Assembly (NCBI GenBank): GCA_017557635.1
Contig: JAFYYH010000016.1
Coordinates: forward strand, 1 to 64,000
Source: Bacteroidaceae bacterium
Lineage (GTDB): Bacteria; Bacteroidota; Bacteroidia; Bacteroidales; Bacteroidaceae
Length of the DNA stretch: 64,000 nt
Direction: 5' to 3'
Positions within the stretch are counted from its first letter, which is position 1. Every line of letters begins with the position of its first letter. A program made the translations under genes and the position numbers. The notes below the pieces were generated by a model. That model did no database searches. It saw nothing but the letters and a program-made list of their open reading frames with translations, and was not told the origin of the DNA. Shown here piece after piece: positions 16,198 through 25,598 of the stretch.

Positions 16198-16623
16198 TTG
16201 GGCAGGATCCTTGCTATTGATTTCGGCACCAAGCGTACCGGAATCGCGGTGACAGACCCGCTGCGCATTGTGCCGGGGGGATTGAAGACCGTGGCTACGC
16301 ATGAGTTGAACGCTTTTCTGGCTGACTATTTCAGCAAGGAGAGCGTGGACGTGGTAGTCGTGGGTTATCCCACCAACATGAACGGAGAGGAATCGGCCAG
16401 CATGAAACAGATACGTCCGTTCGTGGACAAACTCATCAAACAGTACCCCGACAAGAAGGTGGTGATGTTTGACGAGAGGTTTACATCTGTCATAGCGCAG
16501 AGAGCGATTCTTGACTCGGGAATTGGACGTATGGCTCGCCGTAACAAGGCACTTGTGGATGAGGTGAGCGCCACCATCATCCTGGAGTCGTTTATGGATT
16601 CAAAACAGTATAAAGAGATATGA
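16198..16623 (+). CDS. ruvX: RuvX/YqgF pre-16S rRNA nuclease family
   Basis: A 141-residue RNase H-fold protein of normal length for YqgF. It starts at TTG, two bases after the previous stop; the N-terminus GRILAIDFGTKRTGIAVTD holds the first catalytic Asp, FDERFTS (about 98-104) is conserved, and LVDEVSATIIL the last acidic site. The family processes the 5' end of 16S rRNA and was earlier annotated as a Holliday-junction resolvase. The stop overlaps the def ATG by 4 bases. Confidence 0.92.
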   Translation: MGRILAIDFGTKRTGIAVTDPLRIVPGGLKTVATHELNAFLADYFSKESVDVVVVGYPTNMNGEESASMKQIRPFVDKLIKQYPDKKVVMFDERFTSVIAQRAILDSGIGRMARRNKALVDEVSATIILESFMDSKQYKEI

Positions 16624-17177
16624 TTTTACCAATCTACACGTATGGACAGGGCGTCCTGAAGAAAGAGGCGGAGGAGATTGACAGCAGTTACGAGGGACTG
16701 CCTCAGCTCATTCAGGATATGTTTGAGACACTTAAGAAATCCGAGGGCGTGGGCCTGGCTGCTCCTCAGGTGGGTCTTTCAATAAGACTCGTCGTGGTGG
16801 ATCTGGATGCCATTTCCGATGACCAGCCGGAGTTCAAGGGTTACTTCCGTACGTACATCAACCCCTATATCGAGGAGACCGACGGAGCAATGGTTCCGTA
16901 TGAGGAGGGCTGCCTGAGTTTCCCGGGCATTCACGAGAAGGTGAATCGTCCCGAGCGCGTACGCGTGAGCTGGCAGGATGAGAACTTCCAGGAGCACGAC
17001 GAGTGGTTCGAGGGATTCCCCGCACGTGTGCTGCAGCATGAGATTGACCATCTGGACGGCAAGTGTTTCATAGACCGTATGTCACCGCTGCGCCGTCAGA
17101 TGAACAAGAAAGCGCTGAGCTCAATTGCCGCCGGTAAGTTCAACTGTGACTACAAAGTCAAGGTAGCACGCAAGTAA
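16620..17177 (+). CDS. def: peptide deformylase
   Basis: A 185-residue type I deformylase. It removes the formyl group from nascent protein N-termini. All three motifs are present: GVGLAAPQVG (about 43-52), EEGCLSFPG (about 98-106, zinc Cys) and LQHEIDHLDG (about 139-148, two zinc His and the catalytic Glu). Its coupling to ruvX by a 4-base overlap and the following TPR gene two bases later indicates one transcript. Confidence 0.96.
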   Translation: MILPIYTYGQGVLKKEAEEIDSSYEGLPQLIQDMFETLKKSEGVGLAAPQVGLSIRLVVVDLDAISDDQPEFKGYFRTYINPYIEETDGAMVPYEEGCLSFPGIHEKVNRPERVRVSWQDENFQEHDEWFEGFPARVLQHEIDHLDGKCFIDRMSPLRRQMNKKALSSIAAGKFNCDYKVKVARK

Positions 17178-17179
17178 TC

Positions 17180-19177
17180 ATGAGAATAGGGCGGGTCATC
17201 ATTGCCTTAACCGCCTTCCTGTGGGGATTGTGCGCCCCGATGAAGGCCCAGATAAACACTGACCGTATGATGTCGGTGGGCCGTACCGCTCTCTATTTTG
17301 ATGATTACGTACTCTCGATTCAATACTTCAACCAGGTAATCAACGCCAAGCCCTATCTGGCCGAGCCCTATTTCTACAGGGCCGTAGCCAAACTCTCGCT
17401 CGAGGATTACAGGGGCGCCGAGCAGGACTGTGACAACTGCCTGAGCCGTAACCCGTTCATGGTGAACGCCTATCAGGTAAGAGGCCTGGCCCTTGTCTAT
17501 CAGGGCCGATACGAGGATGCCATGAAGGCATTCCGGGAGGGTCTGCGGCTGGACAGGAGCAACATCTCCATGCAGCACAACCTGATCCTGTGCCTGATGC
17601 GTCTGGGTCGGAACGAGGAGGTGATCCATGCAAGCGACACGCTGCTGGAGGCATCGCCCAAGTACGCTCCCGTGATGGCAATGCGATCGGACGTCCTTTG
17701 GGAGATGGGTGACAGCACGGGTGCGCTGGAGTGGGTGAACAAGGCCCTTGACGTGAACCGTTACGATCCCATGATGCTCTATCACCGCGGAGTGATGCTG
17801 GCCCGCATGGAGCGTTATGAGGAGGCCGAGGCCGACATGGACCGTTCCATCTATCTGGATCCTACCATTGCCGGCACTTACATCGCACGCGCGATGGTGC
17901 GCTATTTCCGTGATAATCTGAACGGTGCGCTGGATGATTACGACATGTCCATCAACATCGACCCGTCAACTGTGACCGGACACTACAACCGCGGTAACCT
18001 GAGAGCTCAGATAGGTGATGACAACCGCGCCATCGAAGATTTTGACTTTGTGATTGCGGCTGAGCCGGACAACCTGATGGCCATATTCTATCGCGGCATC
18101 CTGCGCGACCAGACCGGCGATTACCGCGGTGCTGAACAGGATATTACACGCGTGCTCGAGGAGTATCCCCATTTTACCCAAGGTTACCAGATGCGCAGTG
18201 AGGTGCGTGAGAAACTGGGTAACATGCGCGGTGCCGAAGAGGACGCCATGGTGGTGATACGTGAGCAGAACCGCCGTTTCAACAACGCGATGGGTTATGC
18301 CGATGACGATGAGGACAAGGAGGATGAGGGCAAGACACGTGAGCGCGGTGACAAGAACGTACGCAACTACCGCAAGATAGTGGTTGACGAGGATCTGGAG
18401 AACTCGACGGGATTCACCAGCGAGTATCGCGGAAAGGTTCAGAACCGTAACGTGGATGTCCAGTATCTGGAGCCGTACCGTCTGACATACTACAAGGATA
18501 ACACAAAGGAAATCAGTTTTGTATATAGCAGCAGGTCCATCGAGGAGCTCTCACATACCGGCTGTTTCATGTCGGCCATCGAACTGGAGAATCATGAGGT
18601 TCAGCTCAGCGAGAGGCAGATTGACCGTCTGTTTGCCGACATAGGTCTGCGCACCCAGTACATATCGGACAACGCATCGAACGCAGGCTGTCTGCTGCTG
18701 GCAAGAGCGATTGATTTCTTCCTGCTGCAGGATTTCAGGAATGCCGAATCGGACCTGGATCTGGCGGTTAAGGTGGATCCCGACAACTGGGCCGTATGGT
18801 TCTGCCGTGCACAGGTAAAGTTCCGCTCCATCCAGGTGAAGCGTGCCGAGCAGGAGGGCGAGAACATAGGCGAGATAAGTTATCAGAGCGTCATCAGGGA
18901 CCTGACACAGGCCATAGAACTGGAGCCTTCATTCGCATTCGGATACTATAACCGTGCTACGTTATATGCCATGACCAATGACATGCCCGCCGCACTGGCC
19001 GATTTCGACAAGGCGATAGAGCTGGACGAGACTCTGGCCGAGGCCTGGTACAACCGCGGACTGGTGCTGGTGCTCCTTAACCGCATGGACGAAGCGTTCA
19101 GTGACCTGAGCCACGCAGGCGAACTTGGCATTTATTCAGCGTATAATATAATAAAACGCTTCTCCAAGTCCGAATAA
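17180..19177 (+). CDS. exported tetratricopeptide-repeat protein
   Basis: A 665-residue protein with a signal peptide (about residues 1-24, ending PMKAQ) and about ten TPR units in two blocks (about 30-360 and 500-650), with typical pairs such as PYFYRAVAKLSLEDYRGAEQ and FGYYNRATLYAMTNDMPAAL. A charged, low-complexity joint (about 375-400, rich in Asp, Glu and Arg) separates the blocks. It likely acts as a periplasmic or surface scaffold. It follows def by two bases in a conserved-looking housekeeping run. Confidence 0.85.
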   Translation: MRIGRVIIALTAFLWGLCAPMKAQINTDRMMSVGRTALYFDDYVLSIQYFNQVINAKPYLAEPYFYRAVAKLSLEDYRGAEQDCDNCLSRNPFMVNAYQVRGLALVYQGRYEDAMKAFREGLRLDRSNISMQHNLILCLMRLGRNEEVIHASDTLLEASPKYAPVMAMRSDVLWEMGDSTGALEWVNKALDVNRYDPMMLYHRGVMLARMERYEEAEADMDRSIYLDPTIAGTYIARAMVRYFRDNLNGALDDYDMSINIDPSTVTGHYNRGNLRAQIGDDNRAIEDFDFVIAAEPDNLMAIFYRGILRDQTGDYRGAEQDITRVLEEYPHFTQGYQMRSEVREKLGNMRGAEEDAMVVIREQNRRFNNAMGYADDDEDKEDEGKTRERGDKNVRNYRKIVVDEDLENSTGFTSEYRGKVQNRNVDVQYLEPYRLTYYKDNTKEISFVYSSRSIEELSHTGCFMSAIELENHEVQLSERQIDRLFADIGLRTQYISDNASNAGCLLLARAIDFFLLQDFRNAESDLDLAVKVDPDNWAVWFCRAQVKFRSIQVKRAEQEGENIGEISYQSVIRDLTQAIELEPSFAFGYYNRATLYAMTNDMPAALADFDKAIELDETLAEAWYNRGLVLVLLNRMDEAFSDLSHAGELGIYSAYNIIKRFSKSE

Positions 19178-19221
19178 ATTGATAAATTCGCACGCTCAAA
19201 TAGAAATTACTATAAAACAAC

Positions 19222-21168
19222 ATGATAAAGATTACGTTTCCCGACGGTTCCGTACGCGAATATGAAAGCGGCGTAACCGGTTATGAGATTGCTGAGAGCA
19301 TCAGCCAGAGACTGGCACAGGATGTGTTGGCCTGCAGTGTGAATGACCAGATTACAGAGCTCAACCGCCCCATAACTACCGATGCTACCATCAAGCTGCA
19401 CAAGTGGGAGGATGAGGAGGCCAAGCACGCTTACTGGCACACCAGCGCCCACCTTATGGCAGAGGCCCTGCAGGAACTCTATCCCGGTACACAGTTCGGT
19501 ATCGGTCCGGCAATCGAGAAGGGATTCTACTATGACATCATGCCCCCCGAAGGCGTAGTCATCAAGGAGAGCGATTTCCCCGCCATCGAGGCCAAGATGA
19601 AGGAACTGGTCCAGAAGAAGGAGAAACTGGTACGTGAGGAGATCTCAAAGGCCGATGCCCTTAAGTTCTTCGCTTCACGCGGTCAGAGCTACAAGAACGA
19701 GCTCATTGCCGACCTGGAGGACGGTACCATCACCACCTACACACAGGGTAACTACACTGACCTGTGCCGCGGACCGCACCTGGTTGACACCGGTGCCATC
19801 AAGGCCATCAAGCTGCTGGCTACATCGGCCGCATACTGGCGCGGTGACGAGAAGCGCCCGCAGATGACACGTATCTACGGTATCACATTCCCCAAGCAGA
19901 AGATGCTGGATGAGTATCTGGAACTCCTTGAGGAGGCCAAGAAGCGTGACCACCGTAAGATCGGTAAGGAGATGGAGCTCTTCATGTTCAGCGACATGGT
20001 AGGTAAGGGTCTTCCCATCTGGCTTCCCAAAGGCACAGCACTGCGTCTGCGTCTTCAGGACTTCCTTTCACGTATTCAGAAGCGTTACGGTTACCAGCAG
20101 GTAATCACCCCGCATATCGGTTCAAAGCAGTTGTATGTTACCTCAGGTCACTGGGATCACTACGGCAAGGACAGCTTCCAGCCCATCACCACTCCCGAGG
20201 AGGGTGAGTGCTACCTGCTCAAGCCTATGAACTGCCCTCACCACTGCTGCATATTCAAGTCACAGCCCCGTTCATACCGCGACCTGCCTCTGCGTATTGC
20301 TGAGTTCGGTACCGTATACCGTTATGAGCAGAGCGGTGAGCTGCACGGACTGACCCGTGTACGCAGTTTCACACAGGACGATGCACACATCTTCTGCCGT
20401 CCCGATCAGGTTAAGGGTGAGTTCATCCGCGTAATGGAGATCATCGAGATCATCTTCAAGGCTCTTGACTTTGACAACTTCGAGGCTCAGATTTCACTCC
20501 GTGATCCTAACGACCACGAGAAGTACGTAGGCAGCGACGAGGTTTGGGAGAAGGCTGAGAGCGCTATCGTAGAGGCTTGCCAGGAGAAGGGCCTGAAGGC
20601 TACCGTTGAGTACGGCGAGGCTGCATTCTACGGTCCTAAACTGGACTTCATGGTTAAGGATGCCCTGGGCCGCCGCTGGCAGCTGGGTACCATCCAGGTT
20701 GACTACAACCTGCCGCAGAGATTCGAGCTCGAGTACATCGGCTCAGACAACCAGAAGGAGCGTCCGGTTATGATCCACCGCGCACCGTTCGGTTCAATGG
20801 AGCGCTTTGTGGCCGTGCTGATTGAGCATACCGCCGGTAAGTTCCCGCTGTGGCTCATTCCTGACCAGGTTGCTATCCTGCCTATCTCTGAGAAGGCCAA
20901 CGAATACGCACACAAGGTACAGAAGGAACTGGAGGACAAGTATGAGGTACGCAGTTTCGTAGATGACCGTAACGAGAAGATAGGACGTAAGATCCGCGAC
21001 AACGAGGTTAAGCATATTCCCTACATGCTCGTTGTCGGTGAGAAGGAGGCAGAAATGGGCGAGGTTAACGTCCGCAAGCAGGGTGCTGAGAACCTTGGAA
21101 ACATGAAAATTGACGATTTCGGTAAAAAAATTGCCGATGAAGTTAATTCTATGATAAATAAATGGTAA
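19222..21168 (+). CDS. thrS: threonyl-tRNA synthetase
   Basis: A 648-residue class II synthetase with TGS domain (1-60), editing domain containing [11 protein letters not shown] (about 73-83) and CRGPH, catalytic core (about 240-535, with MNCPHHC and the class II motif 2 [16 protein letters not shown]) and anticodon-binding domain (about 540-640). It charges tRNA-Thr in the cytoplasm. Codon use is strongly biased, as expected for high expression. It heads the conserved thrS-infC-rpmI-rplT order. Confidence 0.98.
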   Translation: MIKITFPDGSVREYESGVTGYEIAESISQRLAQDVLACSVNDQITELNRPITTDATIKLHKWEDEEAKHAYWHTSAHLMAEALQELYPGTQFGIGPAIEKGFYYDIMPPEGVVIKESDFPAIEAKMKELVQKKEKLVREEISKADALKFFASRGQSYKNELIADLEDGTITTYTQGNYTDLCRGPHLVDTGAIKAIKLLATSAAYWRGDEKRPQMTRIYGITFPKQKMLDEYLELLEEAKKRDHRKIGKEMELFMFSDMVGKGLPIWLPKGTALRLRLQDFLSRIQKRYGYQQVITPHIGSKQLYVTSGHWDHYGKDSFQPITTPEEGECYLLKPMNCPHHCCIFKSQPRSYRDLPLRIAEFGTVYRYEQSGELHGLTRVRSFTQDDAHIFCRPDQVKGEFIRVMEIIEIIFKALDFDNFEAQISLRDPNDHEKYVGSDEVWEKAESAIVEACQEKGLKATVEYGEAAFYGPKLDFMVKDALGRRWQLGTIQVDYNLPQRFELEYIGSDNQKERPVMIHRAPFGSMERFVAVLIEHTAGKFPLWLIPDQVAILPISEKANEYAHKVQKELEDKYEVRSFVDDRNEKIGRKIRDNEVKHIPYMLVVGEKEAEMGEVNVRKQGAENLGNMKIDDFGKKIADEVNSMINKW

Positions 21169-21173
21169 TTTTG
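21166..21173 (+). promoter_or_regulatory. internal promoter for infC-rpmI-rplT
   Basis: TAATTTTG matches TAnnTTTG and its TAA is also the thrS stop codon. A transcript from near 21179 would have a 65-base AT-rich leader before infC, allowing the factor and ribosomal-protein genes to be expressed apart from thrS. Confidence 0.5.
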
Positions 21174-21244
21174 CGCCCGCTTGGAATAATATATTGAATT
21201 AGGTATAAGATAAAAAGAGAAATTTACACTATAAAAGATTCTGA

Positions 21245-21817
21245 ATGAAGAAAGACAATTTGAGTGATCAGTATCAGGTAAATGACGAGATCCGTGCCCG
21301 TGAGGTCCGCATAGTCGGTGAAGGCTTTGAACCCAAAGTGGTTTCACTGCGTGAGGCTCTGAAAATTGCAGATGATATGGAGTTGGATCTGGTCCTGATT
21401 TCACCTAATGCAGTTCCTCCGGTATGCAGAATCGTGGATTTCTCCAAGTTCATATACCAGCTCAAGAAAAAGCAGAAGGAGGCCAAGGCAAAGCAGGTCA
21501 AGATTGACGTGAAGGAGATCCGTTTCGGACCCCAGACCGATGATCACGACTACAACTTCAAGCTCAAGCACGCCATAGGTTTCCTGCAGAACGGTGACAA
21601 GGTTAAGGCATACGTCTTCTTCCGCGGTCGTTCAATACTGTTCAAGGAGCAGGGTGAGAACATCCTGGCACGTTTTGCAAAAGACCTTGAGGAGTACGGA
21701 AAGCAGGAACAGGCACCCATTCTGGAGGGCAAGCGTATGACAATATTCATATCACCCAAGAAGGGTGGAGCCCCCAAGAAGGCCGACGCTCCCAAGCAGG
21801 AAGAGAATAACGAATAA
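21245..21817 (+). CDS. infC: translation initiation factor IF-3
   Basis: A 190-residue IF-3 that binds the 30S subunit and checks start-codon pairing. The N-domain (about 10-80) includes [16 protein letters not shown] and [14 protein letters not shown]; the C-domain (about 85-175) includes [21 protein letters not shown] lysine/proline-rich tail of about 18 residues extends past the C-domain. The start is a normal ATG, unlike the AUU of Escherichia coli, so self-regulation through a rare start codon is not expected here. Confidence 0.97.
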   Translation: MKKDNLSDQYQVNDEIRAREVRIVGEGFEPKVVSLREALKIADDMELDLVLISPNAVPPVCRIVDFSKFIYQLKKKQKEAKAKQVKIDVKEIRFGPQTDDHDYNFKLKHAIGFLQNGDKVKAYVFFRGRSILFKEQGENILARFAKDLEEYGKQEQAPILEGKRMTIFISPKKGGAPKKADAPKQEENNE

Positions 21818-21880
21818 ACGACCGCTAAGCTCCGGCATGGTGCTTACGGTTATAAATAACAAACCAAACAATTAATTACA

Positions 21881-22078
21881 ATGTTGAAATCAAAGACTAA
21901 TTCCGGTTCTAAAAAAAGATTCGCTCTTACCGGATCGGGCAAAATCAAGAGAAAACACGCTTATCACAGCCACATTCTGACCAAGAAGACTAAGAAGCGT
22001 AAAAGAAATCTGGATCACTTCACACTTCTTGACCCGGCTAACGCCAAGCAAGTTAAGTCTCTGCTCTGCATGAGATAA
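21881..22078 (+). CDS. rpmI: 50S ribosomal protein L35
   Basis: A 65-residue, very basic protein with the L35 signature [20 protein letters not shown] near the N-terminus and [14 protein letters not shown]. Length is normal. A small hairpin with TAAGCTCC/GGTGCTTA halves lies in the gap after infC. It is co-transcribed with rplT. Confidence 0.97.
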   Translation: MLKSKTNSGSKKRFALTGSGKIKRKHAYHSHILTKKTKKRKRNLDHFTLLDPANAKQVKSLLCMR

Positions 22079-22174
22079 TCCCGATTAAGAGATCAGTCAA
22101 AAAGAAAATTAACCGACTTGTCAGCCTTAAGTCCTGAATCTTAACGGGCGCTGACATTCAAAAAACAAAAAACT

Positions 22175-22519
22175 ATGCCGAGATCAGTAAATCACGTTGC
22201 TTCAAGAGCAAAGAGAAAGAAAATTTTAGGTCTTACCAGAGGTTACTTTGGTGCCAGAAAGAACGTTTGGACCGTTGCCAAGAACACTTGGGAGAAGGGT
22301 TTGACTTATGCTTTCCGTGACCGTAAGAACAAGAAGAGAGAGTTCCGCGCACTGTGGATCCAGCGTATCAACGCTGCTGCCCGTCTGGAGGGTATGAACT
22401 ACTCACAGCTCATGGGTGCCATCCACAAGGCTGGTATCGAGATCAACCGTAAGGTGCTCGCTGACCTGGCTATGAACAACCCCGAGGCTTTCAAGGCTAT
22501 CGTTAAAAAGGTTAAGTAA
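22175..22519 (+). CDS. rplT: 50S ribosomal protein L20
   Basis: A 114-residue basic protein of normal L20 length; [19 protein letters not shown] and the helix [19 protein letters not shown] are characteristic. L20 is essential for early 50S assembly and often represses its own operon. The 96-base gap after rpmI contains a GTCAGC/GCTGAC pair (about 22119 and 22150) that could fold around it; a regulatory role is only suggested. A strong terminator follows 17 bases downstream. Confidence 0.97.
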   Translation: MPRSVNHVASRAKRKKILGLTRGYFGARKNVWTVAKNTWEKGLTYAFRDRKNKKREFRALWIQRINAAARLEGMNYSQLMGAIHKAGIEINRKVLADLAMNNPEAFKAIVKKVK

Positions 22520-22536
22520 TACCGGACAGATACGTT

Positions 22537-22571
22537 AAAAAGCGGGTGGAAGTTGCTTCCGCCCGCTTTTT
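22537..22571 (+). terminator. rho-independent terminator of the rplT operon
   Basis: AAAAAGCGGGTGGAA and TTCCGCCCGCTTTTT pair around a short GTTGC loop and run into TTTTTGTTTT. The loop carries the TTG of the next promoter's -33 box. Confidence 0.9.
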
Positions 22572-22583
22572 GTTTTATATTTG
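22553..22583 (+). promoter_or_regulatory. promoter of the Bacteroidales-1 RNA
   Basis: TTG (22553-22555), 20 bases, then TATATTTG (22576-22583). The -33 element lies inside the terminator loop of rplT. The predicted start is about 22588. Confidence 0.75.
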
Positions 22584-22587
22584 TATG

Positions 22588-22768
22588 ACCGCACCGGGTT
22601 AGATCGGGAGACTCATCAATAAAAATGTAGAACCGGGATTGCTTCGGTTTCCAATGGCGGGCCACGCCCCTTACGGGGTAACCTTCGGTCGGTGGATTAC
22701 AAAGGAGGCCGGGCGCTCAAAACTTATGTTTCCGGAGTTCTCATCACATCACCGATGCGGTTTTTTTT
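22588..22768 (+). ncRNA. Bacteroidales-1 type RNA (6S-like)
   Basis: A transcript of about 180 nt bounded by its own consensus promoter and a run of eight T. The two ends pair: ACCGCACCGG near 22588 with ACCGATGCGGT before the T run, closing a long structure with internal hairpins (for example the GGGCCACGCCCC/GGGGT region). Position directly after rplT, promoter type, length and terminated end are those described for the Bacteroidales-1 RNA motif, which has been suggested to be the group's 6S RNA, a regulator of RNA polymerase. Assignment is by context and structure; no covariance model was run. Confidence 0.75.
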
Positions 22769-22774
22769 GAAATA

Positions 22775-22807
22775 AAACGGGCTGATCCATTTCGGACCAG
22801 CCCGTTT
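22775..22807 (-). terminator. terminator of the xylanase gene
   Basis: AAACGGGCTG-A-TCC pairs with GGA-C-CAGCCCGTTT. On the minus strand the stem is followed by TATTTCAAAAAAAA-type sequence, and the xylanase stop is 24 bases upstream. Confidence 0.75.
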
Positions 22808-22830
22808 CTCATATATATAGAATTTGGCAG

Positions 22831-25503
22831 TTACTTGAGTATCAGGACTTTCTTTCCGTCCTTGATTGATATGCCGTTCTGGTATCCATTGACGCGCTGA
22901 CCGCCCAGGTTGTAACGTGTGCCGTTGGCGTTGTAATCATCCTCAGTGACGTACTTGACCTCATTGGTGCTGGTGAATACAAGTTTGTCAATGTTACAGT
23001 TTGCACCGGTTATGGTAATGCGGAGGGGATATGTGCCCTGAGGCAGGTCATAACCGATATTACCGGTCTTGGTTGTATAGGTATCCCAACTTCCGGTGTT
23101 GGGTACTGATACGTTGGCAAGAGTGAGCAGGTTGCCGTTCTTGTTAAGGCTCAGACGGAATGAGGAGCCGTCGGTACCTGAACTTACTGTCGCTACGAAC
23201 CTGTACGTGCCGGGAATGGTGATGTTAACGGTATACTCTGTCCAATCGTCGACTGCGGTGTAACCAAGCGCATATCCGCTGTTTCCGGTTACGATATCCA
23301 TGCCGCCGTTGTCGCTGCGGTAGCCGGACTTACCCTCGTCATTGGAGTCCTTGTCATGGAAGGCCTTGCCTTCGCCGCCCTTGTCAAAGTCTTCGGCCTG
23401 GATGGTTCCGGGCAGGCTCATGCTCTTGAAGGGCTCTCTTACGGCGTCAACCTTGAGTGTGAAATTGCTTATCTCAGATTCCCTTCCCTTATTGTCGATT
23501 GCGATGGCCGTGAATGCTACGGTTCCCTTTGACTTAGGCGTGTATTTGTACTGGAACGGCTGACTTGTTATTGCGGAGACCAGACTGCCGTTTATATATA
23601 CTTTTATAAGCTCGATTGAGTCTTTCTTTGTTGCATCGGCAGGTGTGAAGGTAAGGGTTGCCTGCTGACCGGCCAAAGCGGTAGTGGGGTTGGATGTAAT
23701 GGTCAGATTCAGCGACGGGTCTATCTCAAGGTGCTTGAGTGTGAACTTGTCGATGTTGCAACTGCTGCCTGTGATGGTGAGGCGGATTACCTGCTCGCCC
23801 TCCTTGAGCGGAGCGATGGTTCTGCCGGAGATGGTCTTGTAGGTGCCCCAGTCGCTGTCGGCTGTCTGCGGAACGCTGATATTGCCGGTAAGGTCACTCA
23901 GACCGTCAATGTCGCTTACATCAAGACGGAAACCTGAACCGGTGGTACCTGATGACACTACGGCATCATAGTTGTAGTATCCGGCTTTGGTTACGTTTAC
24001 GGTGTACTCCAGCCACTCATCGGTGTTGGTGTAGCCTATTACCTTGCCTCCGTTGCCGTTGACAATGTCAACGCCCTCGCAGTCACTGCGGTAAACGCCG
24101 TCATTACCTTCTTTCTCACTGTTGGAGTCGTGATAGGTAACGCCGTCACCTCCCTTGTCGAAATATTCGGCCTGTACGGTTCCGGGGATGGTGATGGGCT
24201 GTGTTCCGTATGTGGAACGGGGGTTGTATGCAGTGAAGGCGCCTTCACGCTCATAGATTGCAGTGTCAGCGTAAACGGTTGCCTTGAGTGAGTACTTGCC
24301 GTTGGCGGCGGGTACATACTTGGCGATGTAGGGGGCATCGGTCATAATTGTGTCAAGTACACCGTTGACATAGAGTTTTACGCTGTCGATGCTGCGGTTC
24401 TTGTCAACAAGTTCGGCGCGTACGGTAATGTCCAGTGTGTCACCGCGGGTTGCCTTGATGGTTGAGGGCTTGATATAGAGTGATATCTGCTTCTTTCCGC
24501 CGGGGAACGGGCTCTTGGCGTTCTTGGCTTTGTCTGTTTTCATGTAGTCAATAAGCCAATTCATAGCGGGACGTGCTGTTCCGTTCTTGTAAAGACCTGA
24601 GTGGTCAACCCATGTGGCACCGTAGATATATCCCCAGATGGTTACGCCTGCGCAGTAATCGGCCTCCCACATAAGGGGGAAGATGCTCTCGTACTGTGCC
24701 TTCTGTGCGGCATCACTCTCTAAGTTGATATCCAACTCGGTTATATACATAGGTATCTTGACGGCATTCTGGATCTTGGTCATTGAACTCTTAAGATTGT
24801 CATAAGTGATGTTGTCCACATCGTGTGACTGGCAACCGTAAGCGTCAATGGGAGCACCGGCATCACGGAGAGTACGTACAAGGTCGATGTACGCATCGGT
24901 GTCATGCTGGAAGGTGTTGTAGTCATTATATATAAGGATGGCGTTGGGCCAGCGCTCGTGGGCCAGCTCGAATGCCTTGATGAGCCAGTCATAACCGGTA
25001 CGGCCGCCGCCACCGAGTGATTCCTTCATGAGCGGGTTGCCCTGCTGGTGCATTCCTACGGCCTCATTTACAACGTCAATCATGGGGAGGTCGGGGTAAT
25101 GTTTCTTGACCTCGTCGAACCATTTTACCATTGCGTTATAACGCTCCTGTACAGGCAGGCTGCTGGTGAACCAACCGGGATACTGTGAACCCCATACCAA
25201 AGCGTGGAACTTATAGGTGAAGCCGTGGCTTTTTGCGTAGTTGAACGGTGTGTCACTGCCCCAGTTGTAACTGCCTCTGGTGCCCTCGACGGAGCCCCAC
25301 TTGGACTCGTTCTCAGGGGTGATCTGGTTCCAGAGGGTGTAGTATGCGGGTACGCCGCCTCCGGCATCGACCTGATATCTTGTGGTGATGTTGCCCAGGA
25401 ACTTGTCGGGGTTCTGTGACAGTTGGGCATTTGCATTGGTCAGGCAGAGTGCGCCCAACAGTGCTGCTGATAATAGACGGTTAAGTTTAGGGTTTGAAAA
25501 CAT
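22831..25503 (-). CDS. GH10 endo-1,4-beta-xylanase with two CBM6-like modules
   Basis: An 890-residue secreted enzyme that cleaves xylan backbones. Signal peptide about 1-26. GH10 domain about 30-330 with NQITPENESKWG, acid/base Glu147 in DVVNEAVG and nucleophile Glu256 in ITELDIN. Then an Ig-like module (about 340-425), a CBM6-like module starting QAEYFDKGGDG (about 440-590), a second Ig-like module (about 595-685), a second CBM6-like module starting QAEDFDKGGEG (about 700-850), and a C-terminal tail YNLGGQRVNGYQNGISIKDG typical of exported Bacteroidales proteins. Carbohydrate modules would hold the enzyme on arabinoxylan. Its own promoter (TATCTTTG) precedes the ATG. The divergently placed GH51 gene 1.1 kb away fits the same substrate. 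Confidence 0.93.
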   Translation of the reverse strand: MFSNPKLNRLLSAALLGALCLTNANAQLSQNPDKFLGNITTRYQVDAGGGVPAYYTLWNQITPENESKWGSVEGTRGSYNWGSDTPFNYAKSHGFTYKFHALVWGSQYPGWFTSSLPVQERYNAMVKWFDEVKKHYPDLPMIDVVNEAVGMHQQGNPLMKESLGGGGRTGYDWLIKAFELAHERWPNAILIYNDYNTFQHDTDAYIDLVRTLRDAGAPIDAYGCQSHDVDNITYDNLKSSMTKIQNAVKIPMYITELDINLESDAAQKAQYESIFPLMWEADYCAGVTIWGYIYGATWVDHSGLYKNGTARPAMNWLIDYMKTDKAKNAKSPFPGGKKQISLYIKPSTIKATRGDTLDITVRAELVDKNRSIDSVKLYVNGVLDTIMTDAPYIAKYVPAANGKYSLKATVYADTAIYEREGAFTAYNPRSTYGTQPITIPGTVQAEYFDKGGDGVTYHDSNSEKEGNDGVYRSDCEGVDIVNGNGGKVIGYTNTDEWLEYTVNVTKAGYYNYDAVVSSGTTGSGFRLDVSDIDGLSDLTGNISVPQTADSDWGTYKTISGRTIAPLKEGEQVIRLTITGSSCNIDKFTLKHLEIDPSLNLTITSNPTTALAGQQATLTFTPADATKKDSIELIKVYINGSLVSAITSQPFQYKYTPKSKGTVAFTAIAIDNKGRESEISNFTLKVDAVREPFKSMSLPGTIQAEDFDKGGEGKAFHDKDSNDEGKSGYRSDNGGMDIVTGNSGYALGYTAVDDWTEYTVNITIPGTYRFVATVSSGTDGSSFRLSLNKNGNLLTLANVSVPNTGSWDTYTTKTGNIGYDLPQGTYPLRITITGANCNIDKLVFTSTNEVKYVTEDDYNANGTRYNLGGQRVNGYQNGISIKDGKKVLILK

Positions 25504-25536
25504 AATTAAGTTAAGTATGGTTAGTGTATATCTCTA

Positions 25537-25544
25537 CAAAGATA
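25537..25544 (-). promoter_or_regulatory. -7 box of the xylanase gene
   Basis: On the minus strand TATCTTTG, exact consensus, ends 33 bases before the ATG. No clear -33 TTTG is present at the right distance, which would fit an activator-dependent promoter. Confidence 0.55.
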
Positions 25545-25598
25545 TATAAAATGCGTATAAATACACATCTTACGCGGCAAAAATGATGTAATGATTTT

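Noticed and set aside
15716..19177. Frameshift or broken gene in the closely packed housekeeping run
   Set aside because: All frames there (SPOR, ruvX, def, TPR) have expected lengths and complete motifs; the tight junctions are ordinary overlaps.
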